Origin: Perlabentimonas sp034003245
GTDB lineage: Bacteria > Bacteroidota > Bacteroidia > Bacteroidales > Tenuifilaceae
NCBI GenBank assembly: GCA_034003245.1
Contig: JAVEYY010000024.1
Span: 1-64,000, forward strand
Reading direction: 5' to 3'
DNA length: 64,000 nt
The position numbers and the translations under genes were made by a program. This document shows positions 7,884 to 16,957 of the stretch, piece after piece (position 1 is the first letter of the stretch; each line of letters opens with the position of its first letter). Below the pieces are notes generated by a model. The model saw nothing but the letters and a program-made list of their open reading frames with translations. It was not told where the DNA came from and made no database searches.

Positions 7884-9548
7884 TCATCCTAAGGATTTGC
7901 TTAGCAGGTGTTTGGCGTTTACTATGGCGGCATCCGAAATTTTCTCGCCGCTGAGCATTTTTGCAATTTCTAAAATGCGCTCCTCCTTATTAAGGAGTTT
8001 TATTTGGGTAATGGATGTTTCATGATTATTCTCCTTGTATACAAGGTAATGGTGATTGCCCTTGCATGCAATTTGGGGCAAGTGTGTAATATTAATTACC
8101 TGCATACTCTGAGCCATTGTATTTATGATATTGCCAACCTTATCGGCCACTTCGCCAGAGACCCCAGTATCAATTTCATCTAGAATGATGGTGGGTAGCC
8201 CTTTGGTTTTAACCATTAGCGATTTAAGGCTTAGCATTAACCTCGAAAGTTCTCCGCCCGAGGCCACTTTCGAAAGCTCATTTAGGGACATTTGCTTGTT
8301 GGCAGAGAAGAGGAAAGTAACCTTATCGATACCGTATGAATTAAAGTCGGGGAGTGTTGCAAAATCGACTTTAAAATCGGCATAGGGCATTCCCAGCTGA
8401 GCGAGTAACGCTTTGATGTTTTGCTCAAATTCGGCACTACCACCTTTTCTTGTTTGGCTAATCTCCTCAGCAAGATCCATTGCTTCGGCTCTACAGGCAG
8501 CAAGTTCTTGTGTTTTCTTTTCAATTACATAATCGTAATTGGTAATCTCATCAACCTGAATTCTAAGGCTATCGCGTATTGCAATAAGTTCCTCGGAGCT
8601 GCTAACCCTATGTTTTTGCTGGAGATTTAGCAGCATGTCGAGTCGTTGAGAAACTGCCTCGAGCTCGCTGGGATCCAGCTCAACCTTTTCGTTTTTTATC
8701 TCTATTTCCTGGGCCAGATCTTTCAGCTCCAAACGGCAACTCTCAATTCGTTTGGTCATATCGCTGGCGGTGATGTAAAATCCTGCAATCTTGCTCAAGG
8801 AGGCTTCAGCCTCTTTTAGCCACATGAGAATTGAATTCTCGTCAGAATTTAGCAGATTAAAGACATTCAATAACGACGATTTAATCTCCTCGGCATGGGC
8901 AAGCTGCTGTTGGAGATTCTCTAGCTCTACATCCTCACCAGCTTTAAGTTTAGCTCCTTCGAGCTGGGTAAGTTGGAATTGGAGGTAATCGAGATCGGAT
9001 TTTGCCTTCTGCGATTTGGCCTGTAACTCGTCTAGCTCAAACTTAAGAGTTTTGTATTTCTCGTAATGTTGCCTGTAAGTGGCAAGCCGCATTGTGTTTT
9101 CGGTGTACGAGTCGAGTACCGAGAGTTGAAAAGTGCTATCGGAAAGTAGAAGATTCTCGTGCTGCGAGTGAATGTCGATAATTTGACTTACTAAATCCTT
9201 AAGAATGTTTAGAGTTACGGGAATCTCGTTTACAAATGCTCGTGACTTACCGGCTGGATTAATATGTCGTCTGATAGAGGTTAGATGGCTATACTCAATA
9301 TCGTTGCCGGCAAAAAAATCTTGCAGATTGTATCCCTCGAGGTGGAAAGTACCCTCAACCACGCAGGGCTTTTCCTTGTTTTTAAGAACGTTTGTCTCCG
9401 CTCTATTCCCAAGGATTAATCCCATTGCCCCAAGAATAATCGATTTTCCAGCTCCGGTTTCACCCGTAATAATGTTTAACCCCTGATGAAATGAGATCTC
9501 AAGGTTATCGATTAAAGCGTAATTCTGTACTATTAGATTTTTAAGCAT
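7884..9548 (-). CDS. recN: DNA repair ATPase RecN
   Basis: SMC-like ATPase acting in double-strand-break repair. The 554-residue protein has Walker A GETGAGKS near residue 31, a long central coiled coil (about 150-350), the ABC signature SGGELSRLMLSL and Walker B TIILDEIDTGVSG. Full length. It is the last gene of the minus-strand run bamD, omega, coaBC, DUF4835, recN; the gap to the DUF4835 gene is about 40 bases. Confidence 0.96.
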   Translation of the reverse strand: MLKNLIVQNYALIDNLEISFHQGLNIITGETGAGKSIILGAMGLILGNRAETNVLKNKEKPCVVEGTFHLEGYNLQDFFAGNDIEYSHLTSIRRHINPAGKSRAFVNEIPVTLNILKDLVSQIIDIHSQHENLLLSDSTFQLSVLDSYTENTMRLATYRQHYEKYKTLKFELDELQAKSQKAKSDLDYLQFQLTQLEGAKLKAGEDVELENLQQQLAHAEEIKSSLLNVFNLLNSDENSILMWLKEAEASLSKIAGFYITASDMTKRIESCRLELKDLAQEIEIKNEKVELDPSELEAVSQRLDMLLNLQQKHRVSSSEELIAIRDSLRIQVDEITNYDYVIEKKTQELAACRAEAMDLAEEISQTRKGGSAEFEQNIKALLAQLGMPYADFKVDFATLPDFNSYGIDKVTFLFSANKQMSLNELSKVASGGELSRLMLSLKSLMVKTKGLPTIILDEIDTGVSGEVADKVGNIINTMAQSMQVINITHLPQIACKGNHHYLVYKENNHETSITQIKLLNKEERILEIAKMLSGEKISDAAIVNAKHLLSKSLG

Positions 9549-9589
9549 GACCCCAAAAAGTTAGTACATTACAGCAGCAGAAACGGAAC

Positions 9590-10522
9590 TTACTGGTTAA
9601 TGCCGCTGGTGTTAATGCGATTATATTTTGATGCATTGGCATTATCTACCTCAGTTAGAATATTCACGACCCGAGTTTTCTCGGCTGGGAACGATTCGGT
9701 GAATAAACTTACCAGCTCATCGCTTTTAGCATCGAAGAAAACCTGTAGCAGATACATGTAGGGATCGGGTTTTTCGCGGTAAACCCGTTGAATGCTGGTT
9801 AGCACTTCGGCAATTTCGGCACGACCCTCTACCAACTTGTCGCTCATACGGTCGAAACCCATGCGATGATACTTGTAGTTAACCTCTCGTATGGGCCGAT
9901 ATTTTGGGTTGATAATATTCTCGATAAGCCAGTACCTGTTTTTTCGATTACCCTCGTAAGCTTTCCAACCTCGTTCGCCATCGGTGGTATTCTGGGCATT
10001 ATTGACAACACGTTCGGCCTTCTGAAAGTACTCACTACCACCTAGGTACGAGAACGAGTCGTAATCAAATCCAAGGATAATGTAAGCGTAGTATGCCAGG
10101 ATAGATGTTAAGTTGTTGGTGTGCCTGGTATCCGAGAACTCCAATGGATCGAACTCGATATAGCGGAACTGCAGATTATTGTCAACTATATTAAGCATTG
10201 TGGTATTGTACGATGTGCCGAAGATTGGGCGGCGCGATTGAACCTGTATAGATCCACGGAACTCATTGGAGCCAATCTGCTCGTTAAGGGTAAGGCTAAC
10301 AGTACACTCAATGCGCTCGTCCTGGCCGTAAATGTGGTTAGTCCACGAGGTATTGTTCATAAACTCGTAGATGGCCGTTTGCAGGGTTTGAAATAGCTGA
10401 CGGTTTGTACCCTGAATTTTCTGGGAGTTTATCTGCACGTTGCACCGTAACTCCTGAGCGAAAGCAATAGATGGAATTGCAATCAGAATCGTTAAAGCAA
10501 GAAATTTCTTTAAGTTTTGCAT
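9590..10522 (-). CDS. DUF4835 family exported protein (PorD-like)
   Basis: A 310-residue protein with a signal peptide ending near SIAFAQ (residues 1-22). The mature start ELRCNVQINSQKIQGTNRQLF and the later GFDYDSFSYLGGSEYFQKAE segment match DUF4835, a Bacteroidota-restricted family placed by several annotations in the type IX secretion system as PorD. The neighbours coaBC and recN are the usual ones for this gene. The secretion role is family knowledge, not visible here. Confidence 0.82.
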   Translation of the reverse strand: MQNLKKFLALTILIAIPSIAFAQELRCNVQINSQKIQGTNRQLFQTLQTAIYEFMNNTSWTNHIYGQDERIECTVSLTLNEQIGSNEFRGSIQVQSRRPIFGTSYNTTMLNIVDNNLQFRYIEFDPLEFSDTRHTNNLTSILAYYAYIILGFDYDSFSYLGGSEYFQKAERVVNNAQNTTDGERGWKAYEGNRKNRYWLIENIINPKYRPIREVNYKYHRMGFDRMSDKLVEGRAEIAEVLTSIQRVYREKPDPYMYLLQVFFDAKSDELVSLFTESFPAEKTRVVNILTEVDNANASKYNRINTSGINQ

Positions 10523-10551
10523 AGCCGGACGTTTGTGGGTGAAGCTATGTA

Positions 10552-11757
10552 TTAAGCATTATGAATGCTTTTGACCAGTGTATCCACTATATCACGGGCA
10601 ACTTCCTGCTTCGATTTAAGAGGGAATGGAGTAGCCTTGCCCGTGCGATCGATGATTGTAATTTTGTTAGTATCAACATCAAATCCTGCGCCTGTGTCGT
10701 TGGTGGAGTTAAGAACGATAAAGTCGAGGTTTTTTGAAGTAAGTTTCCTCTTTGCATTGTCTAGCTCATTCTCCGTTTCCAGGGCAAATCCAACAAGTGT
10801 TTGCTTATATGTTTTAATTTGCCCAAGCGACTTGGCAATATCGGTAGTGGGTTCAAGATCAAGTATCAACTTGTCGCCCTTTCTTTTGATCTTCTCCTTA
10901 GCAACCTGAGTTGGGGTGAAATCGCTTACAGCCGCAGCAAGAATAGCTATGTCGCAACTTGGGAAATGCTCAGTTGCTACCTTATACATATCTGCTACAG
11001 TTTTTACCCTGTGGATATTTATGCGAGGGCTATTAGGGAGCATTTTAGTGGGCCCGGTGATAAACTCAACCTGTGCACCTCGTATTGCGAGTTCTTGGGC
11101 AATTGCTGCTCCCATCTTCCCAGATGAGTGGTTCCCAATAAAGCGAACCGGATCAATGGGTTCGTAGGTGGGTCCTGAAGTAACAAGAATCTTTTTACTT
11201 TTTAAGTGGCCCTGCGTTTCGAAAAAATCGCTTACAGCTTTAAAGATATTTTCAGGCTCTTCCATTCTCCCTTTTCCCATCAATCCACTGGCCAACTCGC
11301 CTGTAGCCGCTTCAATAATTATGTTCCCGTAACCCTTAAGTGTTTCAATATTCTTTTGGGTAGTTGGATGCTGGTACATGTCCAAATCCATTGCCGGAGC
11401 AACCATCACGGGACATTTTGCCGAAAGATAAGAGGTGAGTAAAAGGTTGTCGGCCACACCAGTTGCCATTTTGGCCATGGTATTTGCCGATGCAGGAGCA
11501 ATAAGGTAAAGATCGGCCCAGATTCCCAGATCAACATGGCTATTCCAATCCCCGTTTTCGGGATTAAAAAAATCGACAAGGATTGGGTTCTTGGAAAGTG
11601 TTGCTAGGGTTAGGGGAGTGATAAACTCTTTGGCAAGCGGTGTCATTACAACTTTTACGCTGGCACCTTCCTTTACAAGGAGGCGAACCAGTGTAGCCGC
11701 TTTGTATGCGGCTATACTGCCAGTGATGCCGAGGAGAATATTTTTCCCTTTAACCAT
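10552..11757 (-). CDS. coaBC: Bifunctional phosphopantothenoylcysteine decarboxylase / phosphopantothenate-cysteine ligase
   Basis: Two consecutive steps of coenzyme A synthesis. The N-terminal flavoprotein half (about 1-185) has GITGSIAAYKA, the catalytic-His region SHVDLGIWAD and the PASANTMAKMATGVADNLL loop; the C-terminal ligase half starts near KKILVTSGPTYEPIDPVRFIGN, the family hallmark. Length of 401 residues is normal. It lies between the omega subunit gene (seven-base gap) and the DUF4835 gene. Confidence 0.96.
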   Translation of the reverse strand: MVKGKNILLGITGSIAAYKAATLVRLLVKEGASVKVVMTPLAKEFITPLTLATLSKNPILVDFFNPENGDWNSHVDLGIWADLYLIAPASANTMAKMATGVADNLLLTSYLSAKCPVMVAPAMDLDMYQHPTTQKNIETLKGYGNIIIEAATGELASGLMGKGRMEEPENIFKAVSDFFETQGHLKSKKILVTSGPTYEPIDPVRFIGNHSSGKMGAAIAQELAIRGAQVEFITGPTKMLPNSPRINIHRVKTVADMYKVATEHFPSCDIAILAAAVSDFTPTQVAKEKIKRKGDKLILDLEPTTDIAKSLGQIKTYKQTLVGFALETENELDNAKRKLTSKNLDFIVLNSTNDTGAGFDVDTNKITIIDRTGKATPFPLKSKQEVARDIVDTLVKSIHNA

Positions 11758-11764
11758 TTAATCA

Positions 11765-12094
11765 CTACTGATTCTGCGTTTCGATACTTTTCCTGTGATA
11801 TAATTTTGAGTCGAGAAACTCCTGAAGTGCAATAAGGGCAGGCTTTGGCAATCGCTCGTAAAACTTGCTGATCTCAATTTGCTCACGATTTTCGAAAACC
11901 TCTTCTAGGTTATCGGTGTAGTAGGCAAACTCCTCCAGCTTGCGGTTAAGCTCCTGCTTCATCTCCTGGCTAATCCTGTTGGCCCGTTTACCAACAATCC
12001 TAACCGATTCATAGATGTTTCCTGTTTCACGATCGAGTTGAGTGAAATCCTGTGTTGTTGTGGTTAAAGGTGCTGTTACCTTTTTGAAATCCAT
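11765..12094 (-). CDS. rpoZ: RNA polymerase omega subunit, Bacteroidota (Rpb6-like) type
   Basis: The protein starting MDFKKVTAPLTTTTQDF (109 residues) matches the omega/Rpb6 family of Bacteroidota, with YESVRIVGKRANRISQEMKQEL as the core. An ATG further upstream (12121) would overlap bamD by 23 bases; the start at 12094 leaves a four-base gap after the bamD stop and is preferred. Role: assembly and stability of RNA polymerase. Genes bamD, rpoZ and coaBC are tightly packed and probably cotranscribed. Confidence 0.85.
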   Translation of the reverse strand: MDFKKVTAPLTTTTQDFTQLDRETGNIYESVRIVGKRANRISQEMKQELNRKLEEFAYYTDNLEEVFENREQIEISKFYERLPKPALIALQEFLDSKLYHRKSIETQNQ

Positions 12095-12098
12095 AGCT

Positions 12099-12902
12099 TT
12101 ACTTTTTTTTCTTGTTTTCAACTACTTTTATGCTGTTGGCGTAAATTCTTTCGGCATCACGCTTATACTTGGTCTCGGGGTATTCGCCCAGTAAATTGTA
12201 ATACTCATCTAGAGTATTCTGAAATCTTTCGCGGCGCTTCTCAGGCACGCTGTTATCGGCAAGGTTATATGAGGCATCCAGAATCATGTAGAGCATCTCC
12301 TCGCGGTAGTGGCTATCGGGAAATTCTATTGCGCTATTTTTAAGGGCGGTAATGGCCGCTTTAAAATCTCGCATATCGTAGTAAAGTTTTGCGCTAAGGA
12401 ACGATTTTTCTACAAGTTTAGTCCTTAAGTCCTTGAGCAGCAAATTCACTTCTGCTTTTTTTGAAGAGTTGGGATAACGGTTGATAAACTCCGAAAAAGC
12501 TGATATGGCTGCCTGTGTGGGCTCCTGATCGAGGAGAGGTCTTGGCGAAGACTTATAGAAGCAGTAAGCGTACATAAAATCAGCTTGTTCAATGAATTTA
12601 CTCCGGGGGTAATCGCGCCTAAACCTATCGAAATAGTGGGCAGCCAAGAGGTAATCTCCCTGATGAAAATAACCGTTTGCCAAGTAGAATTCTATGGTAT
12701 CGGCTTGTTGTGTTCCTTTGTAAATTGGGGTCAACTGCTCAAAAATGGTGGTGTACTTGTAGTGATCTTTAGCCTCGTAGTATTCTAGCCCCTTTTTATA
12801 CATAAGGGGGTAATCCCTGCTCTTGAGGAGTTTATCGAAACCGCTGCACGAAACAATTACGAAAGCCAGCAGAACAAAGGCCAAAAGGTTAATTTTTCTC
12901 AT
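12099..12902 (-). CDS. bamD: Outer membrane protein assembly lipoprotein BamD
   Basis: Part of the BAM complex that inserts beta-barrel proteins. Starting at MRKINLLAF (an ATG five codons upstream is less likely), the protein has a lipoprotein signal with lipobox FVIVSCSG, then tetratricopeptide-like repeats (GYFHQGDYLLAAHYFDRF, and the YPRSKFIEQADFMYAYCFY segment). The 267-residue length is normal for Bacteroidota BamD. It heads the minus-strand run towards recN; a TATCTTTG box lies on the minus strand at 12972-12979. Confidence 0.93.
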   Translation of the reverse strand: MRKINLLAFVLLAFVIVSCSGFDKLLKSRDYPLMYKKGLEYYEAKDHYKYTTIFEQLTPIYKGTQQADTIEFYLANGYFHQGDYLLAAHYFDRFRRDYPRSKFIEQADFMYAYCFYKSSPRPLLDQEPTQAAISAFSEFINRYPNSSKKAEVNLLLKDLRTKLVEKSFLSAKLYYDMRDFKAAITALKNSAIEFPDSHYREEMLYMILDASYNLADNSVPEKRRERFQNTLDEYYNLLGEYPETKYKRDAERIYANSIKVVENKKKK

Positions 12903-12971
12903 AGTGTACAAATGCAATTTAATTTATAAACACCAATTTTCTATAAAAATTGTGCCCCTTATTTAAGCGAG

Positions 12972-12979
12972 CAAAGATA
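12972..12979 (-). promoter_or_regulatory. Candidate -7 element for bamD
   Basis: TATCTTTG on the minus strand, about 70 bases upstream of bamD. The match to TAnnTTTG is perfect but the -33 box is not clear. The rest of the gap 12,903-13,161 holds nothing else I can support. Confidence 0.4.
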
Positions 12980-13161
12980 GCAACTTAATTGGAAAATGTG
13001 GTGAGGGTGTGGAGTAAAATTAGCACTCAAGCAGTTAAAAAGTTTTAATTCACCGCTAAATTCAATTTGGGTTGAATGTAATGGCTCCCGAAGCATCTCT
13101 GTATCAAAAATAGTGTATTTTTGTGGGAGTTTACTATATCGTTTAACCAAAACATTACACA

Positions 13162-14403
13162 GTGGACATTTTTGACAAGTTAAGAAAGAGTATGGGCCCC
13201 ATTGGCCAGTACCATAAGGAAGGTCATGGTTACTTTGCTTTCCCAAAATTGGAGGGAGAGATAAAGCCTTGGATGACATTTAGAGGCAAGGAGGTTTTAA
13301 CCTGGAGTTTAAACAACTACTTGGGTTTAGCGAACCATCCCGAAGTTCGTAAAGCTGATGCTGAAGCAGCGGCTCAGTACGGAATGGCTTACCCTATGGG
13401 TGCCCGGATGATGAGCGGCCAAACAAAAATGCACGAGGAGCTAGAAGCTAAACTTGCAGCATTTGTAGGCAAGCCTGCCGCTTACCTGCTTAACTACGGC
13501 TATCAAGGAATGGTGTCGATTATCGATTCGCTACTTTCGCGCAACGATGTAGTGGTTTACGACTCCGAATCGCATGCCTGTATTATTGACGGGTTAAGAC
13601 TTTTTCCGGGTAAAAGGTTTGTATTTGCGCATAACGATATGGATAGCCTGCGTAAGCAGCTAACCCATGCCACTCGTTTGGCCGAGAAAACAGGAGGTGG
13701 AATTTTGGTTATCACTGAAGGGGTTTTTGGGATGGCTGGTGATTTGGGTAACCTTAAGGCTATTACCGATTTTAAGGATGAATTTAAATTCCGTTTGCTT
13801 GTTGACGATGCCCACGGCTTTGGAACTATGGGTGATACAGGTGCTGGAGTAGGTGAGCATTTTGGAGTTCAAGATAAAATTGATGTTTACTTTGGAACAT
13901 TTGCCAAGAGCATGGCAGGAATAGGAGGATTTGTGGCCGCCGAGGAGGATATCATCATGTTTTTGATGTACAATCTCCGTTCGCAGATCTTTGCTAAATC
14001 GTTGCCGATGCCCATGGTTATTGGAGCATTAAAGAGGTTAGAATTGCTACAATCGCAACCCGAGCTTAAGGGTAAATTGTGGGAGGTGGTTCATGCACTG
14101 CAAAAAGGACTCGTGGAGGCTGGATTAGATATTGGAAAAACCGAATCGCCTGTTACGCCGGTGTACATGAAGGGTAATGTGCCCGAGGCTACCAATATGG
14201 TTTTCGACCTTAGAGAGAATTACAATATCTTCTGCTCAATAGTTGTTTACCCCGTAATTCCAAAAGGGCAAATACTTTTAAGGTTGATTCCAACTGCTGC
14301 CCATACACTCGAAGATGTTAAGATTACGATAGAGGCATTTAAGAAGTGTGCCCAGAAATTGAAAGAGGGCAAGTATTACGCCGAGAAGATGTCGCAAGTT
14401 TAA
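13162..14403 (+). CDS. PLP-dependent alpha-oxoamine synthase-like enzyme
   Basis: A 413-residue fold-type I enzyme related to glycine C-acetyltransferase (Kbl), BioF and serine palmitoyltransferase, which condense an amino acid with an acyl-CoA. Seen: SLNNYLGLANHPEV, the ESHACIIDGLRL stretch with its substrate-binding His, LLVDDAHGFGTMG with the PLP-binding Asp, and the FGTFAKSMAGIGGF segment, where the PLP Lys is AK in place of the usual LSK/LGK order. Starts with GTG at 13162 (GTG GAC ATT). Which acyl-CoA it uses cannot be told; a role in sphingolipid or sulfonolipid synthesis is possible. Confidence 0.8.
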   Translation: MDIFDKLRKSMGPIGQYHKEGHGYFAFPKLEGEIKPWMTFRGKEVLTWSLNNYLGLANHPEVRKADAEAAAQYGMAYPMGARMMSGQTKMHEELEAKLAAFVGKPAAYLLNYGYQGMVSIIDSLLSRNDVVVYDSESHACIIDGLRLFPGKRFVFAHNDMDSLRKQLTHATRLAEKTGGGILVITEGVFGMAGDLGNLKAITDFKDEFKFRLLVDDAHGFGTMGDTGAGVGEHFGVQDKIDVYFGTFAKSMAGIGGFVAAEEDIIMFLMYNLRSQIFAKSLPMPMVIGALKRLELLQSQPELKGKLWEVVHALQKGLVEAGLDIGKTESPVTPVYMKGNVPEATNMVFDLRENYNIFCSIVVYPVIPKGQILLRLIPTAAHTLEDVKITIEAFKKCAQKLKEGKYYAEKMSQV

Positions 14404-14430
14404 CGTGTAATTCATTGACTCAATAGGAAA

Positions 14431-14470
14431 CAAGGGTGTCAACTTACTTTGACACCCTTGTTTATTATTT
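14431..14470 (+). terminator. Terminator after the PLP enzyme gene
   Basis: CAAGGGTGTCAA and TTTGACACCCTTG form a long stem across a short loop, followed by TTTATTATTT. Confidence 0.88.
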
Positions 14471-14680
14471 CCCTAAGCAGATAGAAAAACTCAAATTGTT
14501 TTTCTGACCCTAAATGTTTATTATAGTTTTTGGGAGTATCAAGTTGATTCTAGGGACAACTCCAGCTTACAGCACATCTACCTGTCTTGTTCTAAATTTG
14601 ATTATTCAAGTTTATGTGCCAATAAATGATATTGTTCCATTGAGAGGAAATTATTCTTAACATATAAACTAAAAGTTATG

Positions 14681-14710
14681 TAGGCATATTACGGGGAATG
14701 CCTATCTTTG
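14681..14710 (+). promoter_or_regulatory. Promoter with inverted repeat before the YgjV-like gene
   Basis: TAGGCAT (14681) and ATGCCTA (14698) form an inverted repeat whose right arm overlaps a TATCTTTG -7 box at 14703-14710. This suggests operator control, but no regulator is named. The rest of the gap 14,471-14,680 shows nothing I can support. Confidence 0.4.
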
Positions 14711-14736
14711 CAGCCAATTTTTAAAATCGTGTTTTT

Positions 14737-15357
14737 ATGGAAATCAATGTATTAGAGTGGATTGGCTATGCAGCATCGATAACTATTGCCCTTTCGATGA
14801 CCATTAGTTCAATTCTTAAGTTCAGGGTGGTAAACCTGATTGGGGCAAGTCTTTTCTCAACCTATGGTTTTTTGATAGGAGCCATACCTGTTGGGGTGCT
14901 AAATGGAATTATTGTAATTGTTGATATCTACTACCTCTACCAAATCTTCTCCAAAAAGGAAGCTTTCGAAACCCTTGAGGTTCAAACCAGCAGTGCGTAT
15001 TTGCTTCGGTTTATATCATTTCACAAAATGGATATTCAGAAATTTTGTCCAGGGTTCGAGTATACACCAAGTGAGGAGACTGTTAACTTTTACGTGCTGC
15101 GCAACATGGCCGTTGCTGGTCTTTTTCTGGCAAAGAGGAAGGACAATGGCGTTTTGAAAGTTGAGTTGGATTATGCAATACCTGAATTTAGAGATTTCAA
15201 GAGCGGAAGGTTTGTGTATAACAATCTTCGACCCAAATTTATTGAGATGGGATACACCAAACTTGTTTCTGATATGCCCAGCCCCGAGCATGCTAAGTAC
15301 CTTATGAAGCATGGATTTGTTAAGAATAGCGAGGGAATGATGGAGAAGGTTCTGTAG
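14737..15357 (+). CDS. YgjV-like membrane protein with a C-terminal acetyltransferase-like domain
   Basis: The N-terminal 75 residues hold three hydrophobic segments (IGYAASITIALSMTISSI, VVNLIGASLFSTYGFLIG, VGVLNGIIVIVDIYYLY) as in the Imp-YgjV family. The C-terminal part (about 85-206) resembles a GNAT-type domain with conserved KLVSDMPSPEHAKYLMKHGF near the end. The combination is seen in Bacteroidota. Function unknown; the last host protein gene before the tRNA pair. Confidence 0.65.
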   Translation: MEINVLEWIGYAASITIALSMTISSILKFRVVNLIGASLFSTYGFLIGAIPVGVLNGIIVIVDIYYLYQIFSKKEAFETLEVQTSSAYLLRFISFHKMDIQKFCPGFEYTPSEETVNFYVLRNMAVAGLFLAKRKDNGVLKVELDYAIPEFRDFKSGRFVYNNLRPKFIEMGYTKLVSDMPSPEHAKYLMKHGFVKNSEGMMEKVL

Positions 15358-15451
15358 TTTACCATTTGGTTTTTTAAGCAATTTAGCACCAAGTTTTTTG
15401 TGATTTTTTTATTTGGGTAATATTTTATTATTACATTTGCAACCTCAAATT

Positions 15452-15535
15452 GCCCAGATGGCGAAATTGGTAGACGCGCTAGTTTCAGGGACTAGTATCA
15501 GCAATGATGTGCAGGTTCGAGTCCTGTTCTGGGCA
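15452..15535 (+). tRNA. tRNA-Leu, anticodon CAG
   Basis: Acceptor GCCCAGA pairs with TCTGGGC; D arm GCGAAATTGGTAGACGC; anticodon stem CTAGT/ACTAG around TTCAGGG, anticodon CAG; long variable arm of a class II tRNA; T arm GCAGG-TTCGAGT-CCTGT. The CCA end is not encoded. Confidence 0.95.
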
Positions 15536-15638
15536 CAGTAGTATATCAGGTCTAATCCCATAGCTCACTTTGGCATATAGTACAGCTAGATGATGAGTTA
15601 AGGAGAATTAACAAGTTCTTTAGTTTTTATAGTGTTAT

Positions 15639-15722
15639 GCCCAGGTGGTGAAATTGGTAGACACGCCAGCTTGAGGGGCTGGTGCCCGTTAGGGTGTGCA
15701 AGTTCGAGTCTTGTCCTGGGCA
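15639..15722 (+). tRNA. tRNA-Leu, anticodon GAG; probable prophage attachment gene
   Basis: Acceptor GCCCAGG pairs with CCTGGGC; anticodon stem CCAGC/GCTGG around TTGAGGG, anticodon GAG; variable arm TGCCCGTTAGGGTG; T arm GCAAG-TTCGAGT-CTTGT. An integrase gene begins 84 bases after it, and tRNA 3' ends are common targets for tyrosine integrases, so it is the likely attL site. Confidence 0.95.
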
Positions 15723-15768
15723 CGTTGTTTTTTGATGTAGTTGATTTTCAGAGTGCTCCCCAGCAATT

Positions 15769-15803
15769 CCTGTTTAGTTCAAGCTAAAGCTCAAACAAAC
15801 AGG
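15769..15803 (+). promoter_or_regulatory. Hairpin immediately before the integrase start codon
   Basis: CCTGTTTAGTT (15769-15779) pairs with AACAAACAGG (15794-15803) with one bulged A and a 14-base loop. The ATG is two bases after the stem, so in RNA the ribosome-binding region would be paired. Confidence 0.5.
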
Positions 15804-15805
15804 TT

Positions 15806-16957
15806 ATGAAAAGCAACTATTCTAACGTAGAGATTTACCCAAAAGACCACGACATGGCCAAGCCATGGCTCGTGGTCTTTTGGTTTGCTGACCCCAGTAC
15901 TGGTCAGAGGAAACGCTTCCAGTTCCGCGGGGAGATCAACCGCAAGAAGAACCTCAGGGATCGGCTGCGCGAGGCGATGTCCATGCGCGACGCCCTAACG
16001 CTCATGCTCGAGGACGGGTGGAATCCCTTCAATGGCAACATCGAATTCGAGAAGGAGGAGCGACACATCCCTCTTCCAGATCTGCTTGACCGACTGCTCG
16101 AGGTCAAGAAGTCATCCATCAAGCCCAAATCTTACCGGAACTACTACGACGGCCTCCGCTGGTTTAAGGAGTGGCTGAACCGAAAGGGGCGGGGGAGAAT
16201 CCTACCCCAGGCTTTCACCGCCGTTCACGCGAGGGGGTACGTTGACTACATCCAGCTGGAGAAGGGGTGCAACGGGAAAACGGTAAACGGTCAGGTTTCC
16301 TACCTGAAAACCTTCTTCAACATGATGGTGGAGCGGGAGATCATACCCAAGAACCCCTTCAACGGCATCAAGAAGCTCCGGCATGACATCGGCAAGAACA
16401 TCGCCTTCAACAGGGATGAGAAGGGTAGATTGGCCGAAATGCTCCGGGAGGCAGATGAGCCCCTGTACCACTTCGTACTGTTCATGTACCACTGCTTCCT
16501 CAGGCGGTCGGAAATTATTCGGGTGAGGGTGGGGGACATCGACTGGGTGAACAAGACCATTCGGGTGAACTCGCAGGACACCAAGAACAGGCGTCAGGAG
16601 TCGGTGGCCATCCCATCGGGGTTCGAGCCTGTTCTTCGGGGAATGAGGCTGGAAAGATACCCAGAGGGCTACTACATCTTTAGCCGTAACCTACGGCCAG
16701 GGAAAGACCCGCTGGTCAAAGCAGATCACATCACGGCTCGGCACAAGCGATTCATGGAGTTTCTCGAAATTCCTGCAGGGAAAACGCTGTACTCGTGGAA
16801 GCATACCGGGGTGGTGGACTACTACAACGAGGTGCGAGACCCTTACCCCATCATGCAGCAGCTCAGGCATCACTCGCTATCGATTACCATGGTTTACCTT
16901 AAGTCCTTGGGGTTGCAGCCTAATAATGTGATTAGGGATGCGGTGGTAAAGCTATAA
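15806..16957 (+). CDS. int: Phage tyrosine integrase
   Basis: A 383-residue site-specific recombinase that would integrate and excise this prophage. N-terminal arm/core-binding part (about 1-195) includes the SAM-like domain around SYRNYYDGLRWFKEWL. The catalytic part has box I Arg (FLRRSEIIRVRVGDID, about 233), Lys (DTKNRR, about 260), box II written as YSWKHTG (about 329-335, Lys in place of the second Arg, a form seen in Bacteroidota phage integrases), His in LRHHS (about 355) and Tyr364 in MVYLK. It is visibly richer in G+C than the host genes. Start at 15806; an alternative ATG at 15854 lies inside the large palindrome. Confidence 0.92.
   Translation: MKSNYSNVEIYPKDHDMAKPWLVVFWFADPSTGQRKRFQFRGEINRKKNLRDRLREAMSMRDALTLMLEDGWNPFNGNIEFEKEERHIPLPDLLDRLLEVKKSSIKPKSYRNYYDGLRWFKEWLNRKGRGRILPQAFTAVHARGYVDYIQLEKGCNGKTVNGQVSYLKTFFNMMVEREIIPKNPFNGIKKLRHDIGKNIAFNRDEKGRLAEMLREADEPLYHFVLFMYHCFLRRSEIIRVRVGDIDWVNKTIRVNSQDTKNRRQESVAIPSGFEPVLRGMRLERYPEGYYIFSRNLRPGKDPLVKADHITARHKRFMEFLEIPAGKTLYSWKHTGVVDYYNEVRDPYPIMQQLRHHSLSITMVYLKSLGLQPNNVIRDAVVKL
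15839..15883. repeat. 45-base palindrome inside the integrase 5' coding region
   Basis: Outer arms of 14 bp (CCAAAAGACCACGA and its exact complement at 15870-15883) enclose inner 6-bp arms CATGGC and GCCATG with a CAA loop and a two-base GC bulge. The alternative start ATG at 15854 lies in the inner stem. Confidence 0.85.

Noticed and set aside
12959..13279. 106-residue minus-strand frame
   Set aside because: Overlaps the start of the PLP enzyme and has a Cys-rich random look; no start signal.
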